Part shown: positions 25,177 through 33,477 of the stretch, piece after piece
How the letters are laid out: each line of letters begins with the position of its first letter
Position numbering within the stretch: the first letter of the stretch is position 1
NCBI GenBank assembly: GCA_040754375.1
Contig: JBFMCT010000015.1
Location: 1-64,000 of the forward strand
DNA: 64,000 nucleotides
Source: Actinomycetota bacterium
GTDB lineage: Bacteria > Actinomycetota > Acidimicrobiia > Acidimicrobiales > AC-14
Direction: 5' to 3'
The notes under the pieces: generated by a model
What the model was told of the DNA's origin: nothing
The model's input: only the letters and a program-made list of their open reading frames with translations
Databases searched by the model: none
Made by a program: the position numbers and the translations under genes

Positions 25177-25346
25177 GGGCGAGGACGATAGAGGATGGTC
25201 GCCATCGATCGGCCGAACACCCGATGATCGAGCGAGAGACCGGCGCGGGCCCGTCCCGCCCCGGCGCAGCACCGACGGACGGCCAGGCCGCACGCTGTCA
25301 GGCTGGCGTTGCCCGAGAGCGGCGGCTCCTCACCGGTCAGTCAGGC

Positions 25347-25751
25347 TCATATCGGTCCGAAACCGCCCGGCCCGGCGTGTTCGATGACCGGGCAATAGCG
25401 GGCGGGGGCCTCGGGCGCGGAGGCCAGCAGGCGGGCCAGGTCGTCACGCAGGCGGGCCATCTCGGCCATGCGGCCCTCGATCTCGCTCACCTGGCGCTGG
25501 AGGACCGTGGCCACGTAGGCACAGGGCGGCTCGCCCCGGTCGCGCAGGGCGATCACCTCGCGTACCTCGTCGAGGGTGAGGCCGTAGCGCTGGGCGGCCC
25601 GTACGAAAGCGAGCCGCTCGGCGTCGGCCTCGCCGTAGGTGCGGTAGCCCGAAGGCGTGCGGGCTGGTTCGGGCAGCACGCCGATCGACTCGTAGTAGCG
25701 GACTGCCTTGGTCGTCACCCCCGCCCGCGTGGCCAGCTCACCGATACGCAC
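25347..25751 (-). CDS. MerR-family metal/thiol-responsive regulator
   Basis: 134 residues. The winged helix-turn-helix is MRIGELATRAGVTTKAVRYYESIGVL then PSGYRTYGEADAERLAFVRAAQ. A dimerisation helix follows. Effector-site cysteines are PPCAYV (about 77) and YCPVIEHAG near the C terminus, as in metal-sensing MerR proteins. GTG start. It is divergent from a thioredoxin-like gene, and the shared 55-nt gap carries a MerR-type operator. MerR regulators untwist over-long promoter spacers when they bind inducer. The exact metal is not evident. Confidence 0.9.
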   Translation of the reverse strand: MRIGELATRAGVTTKAVRYYESIGVLPEPARTPSGYRTYGEADAERLAFVRAAQRYGLTLDEVREVIALRDRGEPPCAYVATVLQRQVSEIEGRMAEMARLRDDLARLLASAPEAPARYCPVIEHAGPGGFGPI

Positions 25752-25767
25752 CGTCCCAGCCTAGCCC

Positions 25768-25799
25768 TTGACCTTCCAGCTAACTGGAAGGTGTAGGTT
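25768..25799 (+). promoter_or_regulatory. MerR-type promoter/operator
   Basis: -35 TTGACC (25768-25773) and -10 TAGGTT (25794-25799) are 20 nt apart, longer than the usual 17, as in MerR-controlled promoters. The spacer carries a perfect palindrome, CCTTCCAG (25772-25779), CTAA, CTGGAAGG (25784-25791). The thioredoxin-like ATG is 7 nt past the -10 box, so that mRNA is leaderless. Confidence 0.85.
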
Positions 25800-25806
25800 C
25801 AGTCCC

Positions 25807-26082
25807 ATGAGCGATGACCCCACGACTGCGGTGCGCCGTGTCGAAGTGTTCAGTGCCGGCTGCCCGGTGTGCGACACGACCGTGGCCGAGCTGACCGCCC
25901 TCATCGACGGCCGCCACCAGCTCGTCGTCCACGATCTCCACGGCGACGCCGAGGCTGCCGACCGAGCCAGGTCCTACGGCGTGCGCACGGTGCCCGCGGT
26001 GGTGGTCGACGGCTCGCTGCTGGCCTGCTGCCGCAACACCGGTCCCACCGCCGACGAGCTGGCGGCCGCCGGCCTTACCTGA
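25807..26082 (+). CDS. Thioredoxin-like protein with CPVC motif
   Basis: 91 residues with a thioredoxin/glutaredoxin fold: VEVFSAGCPVCDTTVAELTAL gives the CxxC redox site, and YGVRTVPAVVVDGSLLACC the cis-Pro loop and strand, followed by an extra Cys pair. Under control of the divergent MerR gene. Possibly a metal- or thiol-stress reductase or a metal-binding buffer (inference). Small, soluble and cytoplasmic. The ATG at 25807 follows the -10 box at leaderless distance. Confidence 0.85.
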   Translation: MSDDPTTAVRRVEVFSAGCPVCDTTVAELTALIDGRHQLVVHDLHGDAEAADRARSYGVRTVPAVVVDGSLLACCRNTGPTADELAAAGLT

Positions 26083-26123
26083 CCGCCCGGGCCCGGCCGA
26101 AGCCGGCCCGCTACGGTCTGGCG

Positions 26124-26942
26124 ATGGCAACCGAGAGTGAGCGCTGGCTGGTCCGGCCCGGTGAACAGGTCGATCTGGGTTCGGTCGATACGCGCTCGAC
26201 GGCCGGGGCACCCGGTGACAAGGACGAGACGTCGGCCACTTTCGCCGACCTCGACGTGCGGCTGGCCGGGCTCCAGGAGCGCCTGTGGGCCGAGCGCCGG
26301 CAGTCGCTGCTGCTCGTGCTCCAGGCCATGGACGCGGGCGGCAAGGACGGGACGGCCAAGCACCTCCTGAGGCCCGTCCATCCCATCGGTTGCCGGGCCG
26401 TGTCCTTCCGGGTGCCCAGCGCCGAGGAGGCGGCCCACGACTTCCTGTGGCGGGTGCACAAGCGCACCCCGGCCAAGGGCGAGATCGTCGTGTTCAACCG
26501 GTCCCACTACGAGGACGTGCTGGTCGTGCGGGTGCACAGCCTGGTCCCCGAGGAGGTGTGGCGGCCCCGCTACCGGCTGATCAGCGACTTCGAGGCCAAC
26601 CTGGCGGCCGCTGGCACCAAGGTGGTCAAGGTCTTCCTCCACGTCTCGCGCGAGGAGCAGGCCCGGCGCTTCCATGACCGGCTGGTCGACCCCACCAAGC
26701 GATGGAAGTTCCGAGCCGGCGACCTCGACGACCGGGCGCGCTGGGACGACTTCCGGGCCGCCTACACCGAGGCCATCGAGCGGACCACTACCGAGGCGTC
26801 GCCGTGGTACGTGGTGCCCGCCGACCGCAAGTGGTACCGCAACTGGGCAGTGAGCAACATCGTGATCGAGACCCTGGAAGCCATGGCCCCCGCCTACCCG
26901 CCCGGTGAGGAGGGGATCGAGGACGTCGTCGTGCCGCCCTAG
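26124..26942 (+). CDS. ppk2: Polyphosphate kinase 2
   Basis: 272-residue PPK2-family phosphotransferase, which moves phosphate between polyphosphate and nucleotides. Walker A is MDAGGKDGTAKHLLRPV (about 69-85), the Walker B/Asp region is VVFNRSHYEDVLVVRVH, and the lid carries KRWKFRAGDLDDR. WYVVPADRKWYRNW is the family's C-terminal block. Class I-sized single domain. TACGGT ends exactly 6 nt before the ATG, so the mRNA is leaderless. Convergent with the next gene, 9 nt apart. Confidence 0.94.
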   Translation: MATESERWLVRPGEQVDLGSVDTRSTAGAPGDKDETSATFADLDVRLAGLQERLWAERRQSLLLVLQAMDAGGKDGTAKHLLRPVHPIGCRAVSFRVPSAEEAAHDFLWRVHKRTPAKGEIVVFNRSHYEDVLVVRVHSLVPEEVWRPRYRLISDFEANLAAAGTKVVKVFLHVSREEQARRFHDRLVDPTKRWKFRAGDLDDRARWDDFRAAYTEAIERTTTEASPWYVVPADRKWYRNWAVSNIVIETLEAMAPAYPPGEEGIEDVVVPP

Positions 26943-26951
26943 GGCGAGCCC

Positions 26952-27509
26952 TCAGCCGACCCGCCGTACCCCGAGGTGGACGTGGTCGAAGTGGCCCGAC
27001 GTGAGCCACAGCAACTGGAAGCGGTAGCCGTCGACCACCTTCACGAGGTTGCCGCCCGACCAGCCCGGCTCGCCCAAGGCCGAGGCTATGCGTTGGGCCG
27101 CGGTCTCGGTGGCGGCCGTGGGGTGGTTCACGCCCCGCACGGCCAGGTCGACGGCCCACGAGTCGTTGCGGGTGTGGTGATGGTCGGACGTGCCCGGCCC
27201 CCAGGTGCGGCCCCATGACGAGGTGACCACCAGGGGATGGTTGCGCTCCAGGGCCAGGGCCGCCAGGTAGTCGGCGAGGGCTTCGGTGCCTTGGTTGCGG
27301 CCACCGGGGGCGAACCACTCGTCGGGGCTGGTGGGCACGACCACCGGTGGGGCGGGCACGATCTCGGCGAAGGCGACGGGCTGGGCGGCCGCCCTCTCGG
27401 CCCACCAGATGGCGGCCGGCAAGGTCGTGACTGTCATGGCCCCGGCGGCCAGGCACGCTCCTGCTGACGAGAACGTCAGCACCACGGCCGCGCGACAGCC
27501 GCGGCCCAT
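26952..27509 (-). CDS. Secreted or anchored M15-like (LAS) peptidase-fold protein
   Basis: About 185 residues. Residues 1-40 form a signal peptide or membrane anchor. The C-terminal half carries SDHHHTRNDSWAVDLAV and later SGHFDHVHLGV, the H-x6-D and H-x-H pattern of LAS metallopeptidases (M15 type, DD-/LD-carboxypeptidases), so it may trim peptidoglycan stem peptides. ATG at 27509 is preferred because GAGGGG lies 7 nt upstream; a GTG 30 nt earlier is possible. Neighbour of an L,D-transpeptidase gene on the same strand, consistent with wall work. Confidence 0.7.
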   Translation of the reverse strand: MGRGCRAAVVLTFSSAGACLAAGAMTVTTLPAAIWWAERAAAQPVAFAEIVPAPPVVVPTSPDEWFAPGGRNQGTEALADYLAALALERNHPLVVTSSWGRTWGPGTSDHHHTRNDSWAVDLAVRGVNHPTAATETAAQRIASALGEPGWSGGNLVKVVDGYRFQLLWLTSGHFDHVHLGVRRVG

Positions 27510-27634
27510 CCTCCTACCCCTCAACGCGAACCCCCCCACTACGGCCGGTAGCTACCTCGCTCCGGTAAGTGGGGACACGCTAGAGCGCGCGTACAGCTAT
27601 ATCCAGATTTTCAATAGAGATGGAAGCGGACCAT

Positions 27635-28657
27635 CTACGGGGTCGAGGTAGCCGAGGTCGGAGCGGACAGGGCAGGCCCGCCCGTCGTGGTGGTGGTCGA
27701 GGGCGGCACCGTCGTCGTCTGGGGCGGCGTGGTGGTGGTCGTGGTCTCGGGAACGTCTGCCGGGGGCGGGGGGGCCGGGTCGGCCTGGGGGATCGGAGCG
27801 TCGGGGGGCGGGGGCACGTCGCTGGCCGCGGGGGCGTCGCCCACCACGTACACAGCCATGCCCGTCGGGGTCTGGGCGAAGAAGCTCTCGTGGGAGTACA
27901 TCGGGATGCGCACGCAGCCGTGGGACGCGGGCGAGGCGGGGATCGAGGGCGAGCCATGGATGGCGATCCCCCCGTAGAAGTAGCTCGGGCTCCACAGCTG
28001 GCCCAGGGGGCTGACCTCCAGGCCCAGGGCCTTGCGCCCGATGCGGAACGAACCGGTGGGCGTGATGGCGTCGCCGCACATGCCGTTCTCGCAGTAGGCC
28101 ACACCGTTGCCGGTCGAGACGGGCAGGATGCGGGCCAGCGATCCCCCCTGGTAGAGGAACAGCACCTGGCGGTCGAGGTCGATCTCCACGCGGTCGGCTT
28201 CCCCCCAGGGCACGACCGGCCCGGGCCTCGATGCCCCGGCCAGGGCCTCGCGCAAGGCCGGGCTGTCCTCACCGGTGCGGGCCAGGCCCTCGACCCGCTG
28301 GAAGGCGAGGATCGTGTAGTAGGTGCGGGTGCCGGCCAGGCCGTCGATGGGCCCGATGTCGTAGCCCAGGTCAGCCAGTTGTTGCTGCATCTGCCGTACC
28401 GACTCCACCGGCTCGGGGCGGGGCGCTGCCTCGGTGGTCGTGGTTGTCTCGGGCGGCACCGTAGTCGTGGTGGTCGGCGCCGTGGTCGTGGGGCGGGCCG
28501 TTGTCGAGGTCGACGTGGCCGCGCTGGCCACCTGGCGGCGGCTGCCGGCGTCGGAGTCGCGGTTGGCCAGCGCGTAGGAGCCCCCGCCTATCACCAGGAG
28601 GAGGCCACCACCGGCGGCGAGAGCCTTGAGGGCTCGGCTTCGGAGTACGCCGTTCAT
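27635..28657 (-). CDS. L,D-transpeptidase (YkuD) with peptidoglycan-binding domain
   Basis: 340 residues. A signal/anchor helix (about 10-32), a Thr-rich linker, a peptidoglycan-binding_1 domain (about 86-140, MQQQLADLGYDIGPIDGLAG), then a YkuD domain with IHGSPSIP and the catalytic ASHGCVRI (Cys about 248). The tail is Pro/Thr-rich. The enzyme makes 3-3 cross-links or attaches proteins to the wall. ATG start. Catalytic residues are complete. Confidence 0.92.
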   Translation of the reverse strand: MNGVLRSRALKALAAGGGLLLVIGGGSYALANRDSDAGSRRQVASAATSTSTTARPTTTAPTTTTTVPPETTTTTEAAPRPEPVESVRQMQQQLADLGYDIGPIDGLAGTRTYYTILAFQRVEGLARTGEDSPALREALAGASRPGPVVPWGEADRVEIDLDRQVLFLYQGGSLARILPVSTGNGVAYCENGMCGDAITPTGSFRIGRKALGLEVSPLGQLWSPSYFYGGIAIHGSPSIPASPASHGCVRIPMYSHESFFAQTPTGMAVYVVGDAPAASDVPPPPDAPIPQADPAPPPPADVPETTTTTTPPQTTTVPPSTTTTTGGPALSAPTSATSTP

Positions 28658-28792
28658 ATGTCCTTGGACTGTCGGGGAAGTGGATTGGTTCCGTCCGGAA
28701 CCGGTACTGCCAAGTCACGGTAGCGGCTGGCGCGGCCGCTGCCAACAGGGATCTGGCGACCGCCGGTGGCCCCGGGTGGCTACGTTCAGGCT

Positions 28793-30334
28793 ATGGCCAA
28801 CGACGATTTCAGCGCCCGTATCAGCCAGGCGTACGCCGCTAGTGGCCCGGTGGTCGACCTCGGCCGGGGCATGCTGGGCGGGGTGACCCATCCCGGGGCG
28901 GCCGTCCAGGTGCCTGCGGCCATGTGCAACCGGCACGGGCTGATCGCCGGGGCCACGGGCACCGGCAAGACCAAGACCCTCCAGCTCATGGCCGAGCAGC
29001 TCTCTTCGATCGGCGTGCCCGTGTTCGTCTCGGACATCAAGGGCGACCTGACGGGTCTGGTGGAGCCGGGTGCCCCCAGCGACCGGGTGGCCCAGCGGGT
29101 GGACGACCTGGGCATCGAGTGGGGCCCGTCCGGGTTCCCGGTGACCTTCCTCTCCCTGGGTGGCCTCGGCCCGGGTGTGCCGGTGCGGGCGACGGTGTCG
29201 TCCTTCGGCCCCCAACTGCTGGCCAAGGTCCTCGACGCCAACGAGACCCAGGCCTCTTCGCTGTCGCTGGTGTTCCGCTACGCCGACGACAACGGTCTGG
29301 CCCTGCTCGACCTCGACGACCTACGCGAGGTGCTGAAGTTCCTCACCAGTGCCGACGGCAAGGCCGACCTGGCCGACATCGGGGGCCTCTCGTCGGCCAC
29401 CGCCGGAGTGCTGCTGCGCAAGATCGTGGAACTGGAGGACCAGGGCGGGGATGCGTTCTTCGGCGAGCCCGAGATCGAGGTGGCCGACCTGCTGCGCATC
29501 GCGCCGGACGGCCGGGGTGTCATCTCCTGTCTCGAACTGGCGGCCGTACAGGACAAGCCCCGGCTCTTCTCGACGTTCCTCATGTGGCTGCTGGCCGAGC
29601 TGTTCCAGGAGCTCCCCGAGGTCGGCGATCTCGACAAGCCGAAGCTGGCCTTCTTCTTCGACGAGGCCCACCTGCTGTTCAACGGGGCCTCCAAGTCGTT
29701 CCTCGACTCGGTGGCCCAGACGGTGCGCCTCATCCGTTCCAAGGGTGTGGGCGTGTTCTTCGTGACCCAGCTCCCCGACGATGTGCCCGCCGACGTCCTC
29801 AGCCAGCTCGGCAACCGGGTGCAGCACGCCCTGCGGGCGTTCACGCCCCGCGACGCCAAGGCCCTGAAGGCGGCCGTGACGACCTATCCCCGGACGAAGG
29901 ACTACGACCTCGAGCAGGAGCTGACCCAGCTGGGCACGGGCGAGGCCATGATCACGATCCTCTCCGAGCGGGGCGCGCCCACCCCGGTGGTGTGGACCAA
30001 GCTGCGCCCGCCCCAGTCGCTCATGGCCGCGGTCGATGCCGCCGAGGTCGACCGGCTGGGCCGGGCCAGCGAGCTGTGGCCCCGGTACGCCCAGGAGATC
30101 GACCGGGTCTCGGCGCGCGAGGTTCTGGCCGCACGGCTGGCCGAAGCGGCCGCGGCCAAGGCCGAAGTACCCCGCGAGCAACCCGCGCCCCGCCCGCCCG
30201 CCCAGCCCAAGTCGGCCCGCAAGGCCAAGGACGGGGACAACGCGGTGGTCGGGTACTTGAAGTCGCGCGAAGGCCGTTCGATGATCAACACCGTTGCCCG
30301 AGGCGTCTTCAGCGTCCTTTCCAAGCGGCGCTGA
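28793..30334 (+). CDS. HerA-like/DUF853 P-loop ATPase
   Basis: 513 residues of the bacterial HerA-type (DUF853) family: GLIAGATGTGKTKTLQLMAEQL (Walker A about 53-60), VFVSDIKGDL, KLAFFFDEAHLLFNGA (Walker B) and VFFVTQLPDDVPADVLSQLGNRVQHALRAFTPRD. An Ala/Lys-rich linker and a short C-terminal helix follow. Members are hexameric ATPases related to FtsK/HerA; the role in bacteria is largely undefined. ATG is set by TACGTT ending 6 nt upstream (leaderless). No NurA-like nuclease is adjacent. Confidence 0.9.
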   Translation: MANDDFSARISQAYAASGPVVDLGRGMLGGVTHPGAAVQVPAAMCNRHGLIAGATGTGKTKTLQLMAEQLSSIGVPVFVSDIKGDLTGLVEPGAPSDRVAQRVDDLGIEWGPSGFPVTFLSLGGLGPGVPVRATVSSFGPQLLAKVLDANETQASSLSLVFRYADDNGLALLDLDDLREVLKFLTSADGKADLADIGGLSSATAGVLLRKIVELEDQGGDAFFGEPEIEVADLLRIAPDGRGVISCLELAAVQDKPRLFSTFLMWLLAELFQELPEVGDLDKPKLAFFFDEAHLLFNGASKSFLDSVAQTVRLIRSKGVGVFFVTQLPDDVPADVLSQLGNRVQHALRAFTPRDAKALKAAVTTYPRTKDYDLEQELTQLGTGEAMITILSERGAPTPVVWTKLRPPQSLMAAVDAAEVDRLGRASELWPRYAQEIDRVSAREVLAARLAEAAAAKAEVPREQPAPRPPAQPKSARKAKDGDNAVVGYLKSREGRSMINTVARGVFSVLSKRR

Positions 30335-30397
30335 CTATGCTTCGCAACGCCCCAAGCGGCCGGGGGGTGCGGGCGGCGCTGACACAGGGAGGATCGC

Positions 30398-30709
30398 ATG
30401 CCGGGCAAGTTCGTGGTTAAGAAGGGCACAACGGGGAAGTTCCGCTTCAACCTGTTGTCGACCAATGGCCAGGTGGTGGCCACCAGCGAGGCTTACAACT
30501 CCAAAGCTTCGTGCATGGGCGGCATCAAGTCGGTGCGCTCACTAGCGGCCGACGCCGTGTTGGAGGACCAGACGACCAAGGAGTGGGCGGCTGGCGAGGA
30601 GGAGCGCAAGGCGGCCGCCGCCAAGAAGACTGCGGCCAAGCGCAAGGCTGCGGCCAAGAAGGCAGCCGCCACGCGAGCTGCGGCCAAGAAGGCGGCGCCC
30701 TCGTCCTGA
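30398..30709 (+). CDS. YegP/DUF1508 protein with histone-like Lys/Ala tail
   Basis: 103 residues. The first 50 are one DUF1508 repeat (GKFRFNLLSTNGQVVATSEAYNS, MGGIKSVRSLA). A linker leads to a tail of about 37 residues made of AAKK/AAKRK-type repeats, like eukaryotic histone H1 tails or actinobacterial HupB. DUF1508 proteins are usually 55-110 residues with one or two repeats and no such tail. The tail suggests binding to DNA or RNA (inference). ATG with GGGAGG upstream; TATGCT near 30335 may be the -10 box. Confidence 0.85.
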   Translation: MPGKFVVKKGTTGKFRFNLLSTNGQVVATSEAYNSKASCMGGIKSVRSLAADAVLEDQTTKEWAAGEEERKAAAAKKTAAKRKAAAKKAAATRAAAKKAAPSS

Positions 30710-30886
30710 GGAGCGGCGGGGGGCCGGCTGGGAAGGGAAGACCTGGTGGGCGGGATCACCAGGCTTGCCGGGTGGGGGGCTCTCCTCCGGCCCCCGCCAC
30801 TCCTTGATGCCAGGATGATCGGCGCGCTGAGGCTCTGACTTGAGCCCTTGTTGGAACTCACCGCTGGGGCGTTAGGGTCGGGGCCA

Positions 30887-31108
30887 GTGCTGGCCCAGAC
30901 GCTGTTCCTTGGCGACAACCTTCTGCCCCTGCTCGTGCTCGCCTTGGGCGCCGCCCTGTTGGTCGGCAACGGGCTGGCGCTCGTCCGCCCTCCTCGCGAG
31001 ACCAAGGCCGGCGAGCTCAACCGGGCCCCGGTCGGCCGGAGCGTGACCATGGCGCTTGTCGGGGTGGTGGCCGCCATCTGGGCGTTGGCCAGCCTGCTGT
31101 CCGGTTGA
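30887..31108 (+). CDS. Small two-helix membrane protein
   Basis: 73 residues with two membrane helices (LLPLLVLALGAALLVGNGLALV and MALVGVVAAIWALASLL) joined by a charged loop containing RPPRETKAGELNRAPVGR. The GTG is chosen because TAGGGT ends 8 nt upstream; an upstream TTG-initiated form at 30848 is less likely. Function unknown. Confidence 0.7.
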   Translation: MLAQTLFLGDNLLPLLVLALGAALLVGNGLALVRPPRETKAGELNRAPVGRSVTMALVGVVAAIWALASLLSG

Positions 31109-31126
31109 CGGTCTAGTTTCTGCGGC

Positions 31127-31219
31127 GTGACACTCCCCAGCCGTGGGGCTCTTCACGTGCGGGTCGAAGGTTTCGATATGCCGGGCCGGAGCGATCACCT
31201 GTCGCGTGCGGATGACTGA
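31127..31219 (+). pseudogene. Possible truncated DUF5990-like ORF
   Basis: A 30-residue GTG ORF with TAGTTT ending 7 nt upstream. Its LHVRVEGFDMPGRS looks like the first strand of DUF5990 proteins, then it stops early. No continuation was found in other frames. It may be a stub or a chance ORF. Confidence 0.25.
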
Positions 31220-31292
31220 CGCCTACGGCAACCCCCGGTCCGCCCGGGCGCGGCCTCCCGACGCGATATGGACCGCCCGGCCTGCTCAGCCG

Positions 31293-32111
31293 TCAGGCGT
31301 CGCGTAGCTCCAGCAGCCGGCGCTCGATGCGCTCGCGCTCGGCAATGAGGGCGTTGCGCTCTTCGTCGGGCGACTCGATGAAGTCGATGATGCGCTCGAC
31401 GGCCTGGCGGACGGCCGGCGCCTCCGACGCCGTCAGGGCAGTGCCACGGCGATCGGCCAGGGGCACGTCGCCGTCCCAGGGGACGATGGCGGCCAGGGGC
31501 ACGCCGAACTCGGCGGCCACCTTCTCGTAGAACTCCGCGTCCTGGGGCAGCTTGGCCTTGTTGCCCACCCCGGCGATGCGAGGGATTCCCAGCTCGTGGG
31601 CCAACTCGATCGTGCGGGCGGCCGTAAGGATCGACTTACGCGTCGGCTCCATGATCATCAGCATCACGTCGGCGTAGGCCAGGGTGCCACCCGAGCGGCT
31701 CAGGTGCTCGAGGCCGGCCTCCATGTCGACCAGGGTTACGTCGGCCATCTCCTCGATGGCCGACCCCAGGATGCTGCGCACGGCCGCATGGCTGGTGCAC
31801 GTGCACCCGGCGCCCGCCTGGTCGACCCGCATGGCGTGCATGAGGGTCACGCCCGAGGGCGTGGGCAGGCCGAACACCTCTACAAGACGCTCAGGGGTCC
31901 ACTGGGCCATGCCGCCCACGGCCAGCTCCCGGGGCACGATGGGGGCGCTGTTGGCCGTGTCCTCGTCAAGCCCCAAGCTCATGGCCAGGTTGGGATTGGA
32001 GTCGGTGTCGATGGCCAGCACCCGCTGGCCCCGGCCCCGGAACCCCAGGCAGATCAGCGAGGACAGGGTGGTCTTGCCGACCCCGCCCTTGCCGACGATG
32101 CCGACCTTCAC
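31293..32111 (-). CDS. CooC-like nickel-insertion ATPase (MinD/ParA family)
   Basis: 272 residues. A deviant Walker A, VGKGGVGKTTLSSL, starts the protein. LAIDTDSNPNLAMSLG follows, and at about 103-105 GCTCTSHAA carries the C-x-C motif through which CooC dimers bind nickel. VTLVDMEAGLEHLSRS is the Walker B region. CooC loads nickel into carbon monoxide dehydrogenase. No CO dehydrogenase, acetyl-CoA synthase or hydrogenase gene is in the window, so the client protein is unknown. GTG start overlaps the stop of the small Cys-rich gene upstream (GTGA). Confidence 0.85.
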   Translation of the reverse strand: MKVGIVGKGGVGKTTLSSLICLGFRGRGQRVLAIDTDSNPNLAMSLGLDEDTANSAPIVPRELAVGGMAQWTPERLVEVFGLPTPSGVTLMHAMRVDQAGAGCTCTSHAAVRSILGSAIEEMADVTLVDMEAGLEHLSRSGGTLAYADVMLMIMEPTRKSILTAARTIELAHELGIPRIAGVGNKAKLPQDAEFYEKVAAEFGVPLAAIVPWDGDVPLADRRGTALTASEAPAVRQAVERIIDFIESPDEERNALIAERERIERRLLELRDA

Positions 32112-32263
32112 CGGGACCCGGCCGAGACAGGCTCGAGGCTACGCAAACGCTCCTCGACAGCCGCCCGCCGGGCCTCGAGGCCTCGCACCACGTCGGCCGT
32201 GGTCGTCGGTTCGGGCCGGCAGCAGCCGCAGCTCCCGTCGGTGGTCGTCGTGTCCTCTGCCAT
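32108..32263 (-). CDS. Small Cys-rich protein coupled to the CooC-like gene (51 aa)
   Basis: A 51-residue ORF with a strong Shine-Dalgarno (GAGGAGG) and ATG start, ending in a GTGA overlap with the CooC-like gene. The N-terminal third is TTTTDGSCGCCRPEP, with three closely spaced Cys; the rest is an amphipathic helix (LEARRAAVEERLRSLEP). A metal-carrying or scaffold peptide serving the ATPase is a reasonable guess. Not recognised as a known family. Confidence 0.7.
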   Translation of the reverse strand: MAEDTTTTDGSCGCCRPEPTTTADVVRGLEARRAAVEERLRSLEPVSAGSR

Positions 32264-32308
32264 CTAGGCCTCCTCACCCGCAGCGACGTGCTACCAGTAC
32301 ATTCTTGC

Positions 32309-33454
32309 TCACCTTGGCAGCTTCGTCGCCACGTACATGTAGCTGACCCAGTTGTCGCCAGTAGACCGGTCGGGCAGGGCGGCCACGACGCGCCCCCCGG
32401 CAGCGGCCACGACCGCCTCCACGTCTTCGCGGGGGACGGCGTGCATCTCGAACCCCGGGTTCTCGACGGTCGGGCCTACAGCCTCGGCTACCGGGCGTCC
32501 CGACACTGTGACCGGTACCGAGAGCGGGGGGCTGCCTCGGTCGGAGAACCAGGCGACGTCCTCTTGGACGAGGTCCAACACGAGCTGGTAGCGGCCCGGC
32601 ACCCGGGGGGCCTCCACGGCCAGTTCGACCTTCACCGTCTGGTCCGGCGCCAGGTCGCGCGGAAGGGTCTCGCGCCCGTCATCGCGGCGTACCACCCGTC
32701 CGCCGTCGGCCCTCCACTGGTTGGCCACACGCACCCCGAGCCGGCCGTCGGCTGTGCCCGCCACGGGCCACGCCCACGCGCTGGCGTTGCCCACCAGCAG
32801 GCTGATCCTCCGCCGGGCCCCAGGGCGGAACCGCCGCCTCGGGCTCAGCATCTCGATCGTGGCCCGGAAGGCCTCGTAGGGGAGGGCATCGGCGTTGCGA
32901 GTCTGGCCCGGCTTCAGCGGGGGAGCCTGGCGTTCGGCCGGGACCTGGAACACGGCGGTACCCCCGGGGCGGAGCACCCTCACGAACTCGCCGAGGTAGC
33001 CCAGGCTGGCCGCCGGGGGCATGTGCTGGAGGACGATGTTGGAGTACACCAGGTCGAACTTGCCCTCCTCGAACAACCGGAGGTTGGGCTCGATGTTCAG
33101 GTGGTAGTGGCAGCGGTCGCCGGCCCGGTTGTAGCGCCGGGCGTGTTCGATCATCGGCTCGGCGATGTCGACCCCGTGGGCCGTCCCGAAGTGGGCGGCC
33201 AGGGGCTGGGTGAGCCGGCCCACGCCACATCCGAAGTCGAGACACGTCTCGCGGCCGACCTCCAGGCCGAGGTCCGCCAAGCGGGCGAGGAGCTCGCTTA
33301 TCTCCCTCTCGCCGGACCGGAAGAACTCCCGTTCGTCCCAGCGGCCTCCCTGCTTACCGGGCTGGCTGAGGATGGCCCATAGCGGGTCATCCTCAGCCAG
33401 CCGTGTCCAGGCTTGGCGGACGGCGTCGAGATCGGCGACCGGCTCCCTATCCAC
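32309..33454 (-). CDS. Class I SAM-dependent methyltransferase with C-terminal extension
   Basis: 381 residues. After a helical start (AVRQAWTRLAEDDPLWAILS), the Rossmann core has CLDFGCGVGRLTQPLAAHFG, GVDIAEPMIEHARRY, FDLVYSNIVLQHM and LRPGGTAVFQVP. The C-terminal half (about 215-381) is a separate beta-rich domain of the kind seen next to glycan-modifying methyltransferases. The substrate is unknown. GTG start with TAGCAT 9 nt upstream. No adjacent sugar-biosynthesis genes. Confidence 0.85.
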   Translation of the reverse strand: MDREPVADLDAVRQAWTRLAEDDPLWAILSQPGKQGGRWDEREFFRSGEREISELLARLADLGLEVGRETCLDFGCGVGRLTQPLAAHFGTAHGVDIAEPMIEHARRYNRAGDRCHYHLNIEPNLRLFEEGKFDLVYSNIVLQHMPPAASLGYLGEFVRVLRPGGTAVFQVPAERQAPPLKPGQTRNADALPYEAFRATIEMLSPRRRFRPGARRRISLLVGNASAWAWPVAGTADGRLGVRVANQWRADGGRVVRRDDGRETLPRDLAPDQTVKVELAVEAPRVPGRYQLVLDLVQEDVAWFSDRGSPPLSVPVTVSGRPVAEAVGPTVENPGFEMHAVPREDVEAVVAAAGGRVVAALPDRSTGDNWVSYMYVATKLPR

Positions 33455-33477
33455 TGGGAGCCCATGCTAGGGCGGCG

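Noticed and set aside
27660..28640. Plus-strand ORF of 367 residues opposite the L,D-transpeptidase
   Set aside because: Gly/Arg-rich shadow; the minus strand has the SHGC active site and signal peptide.
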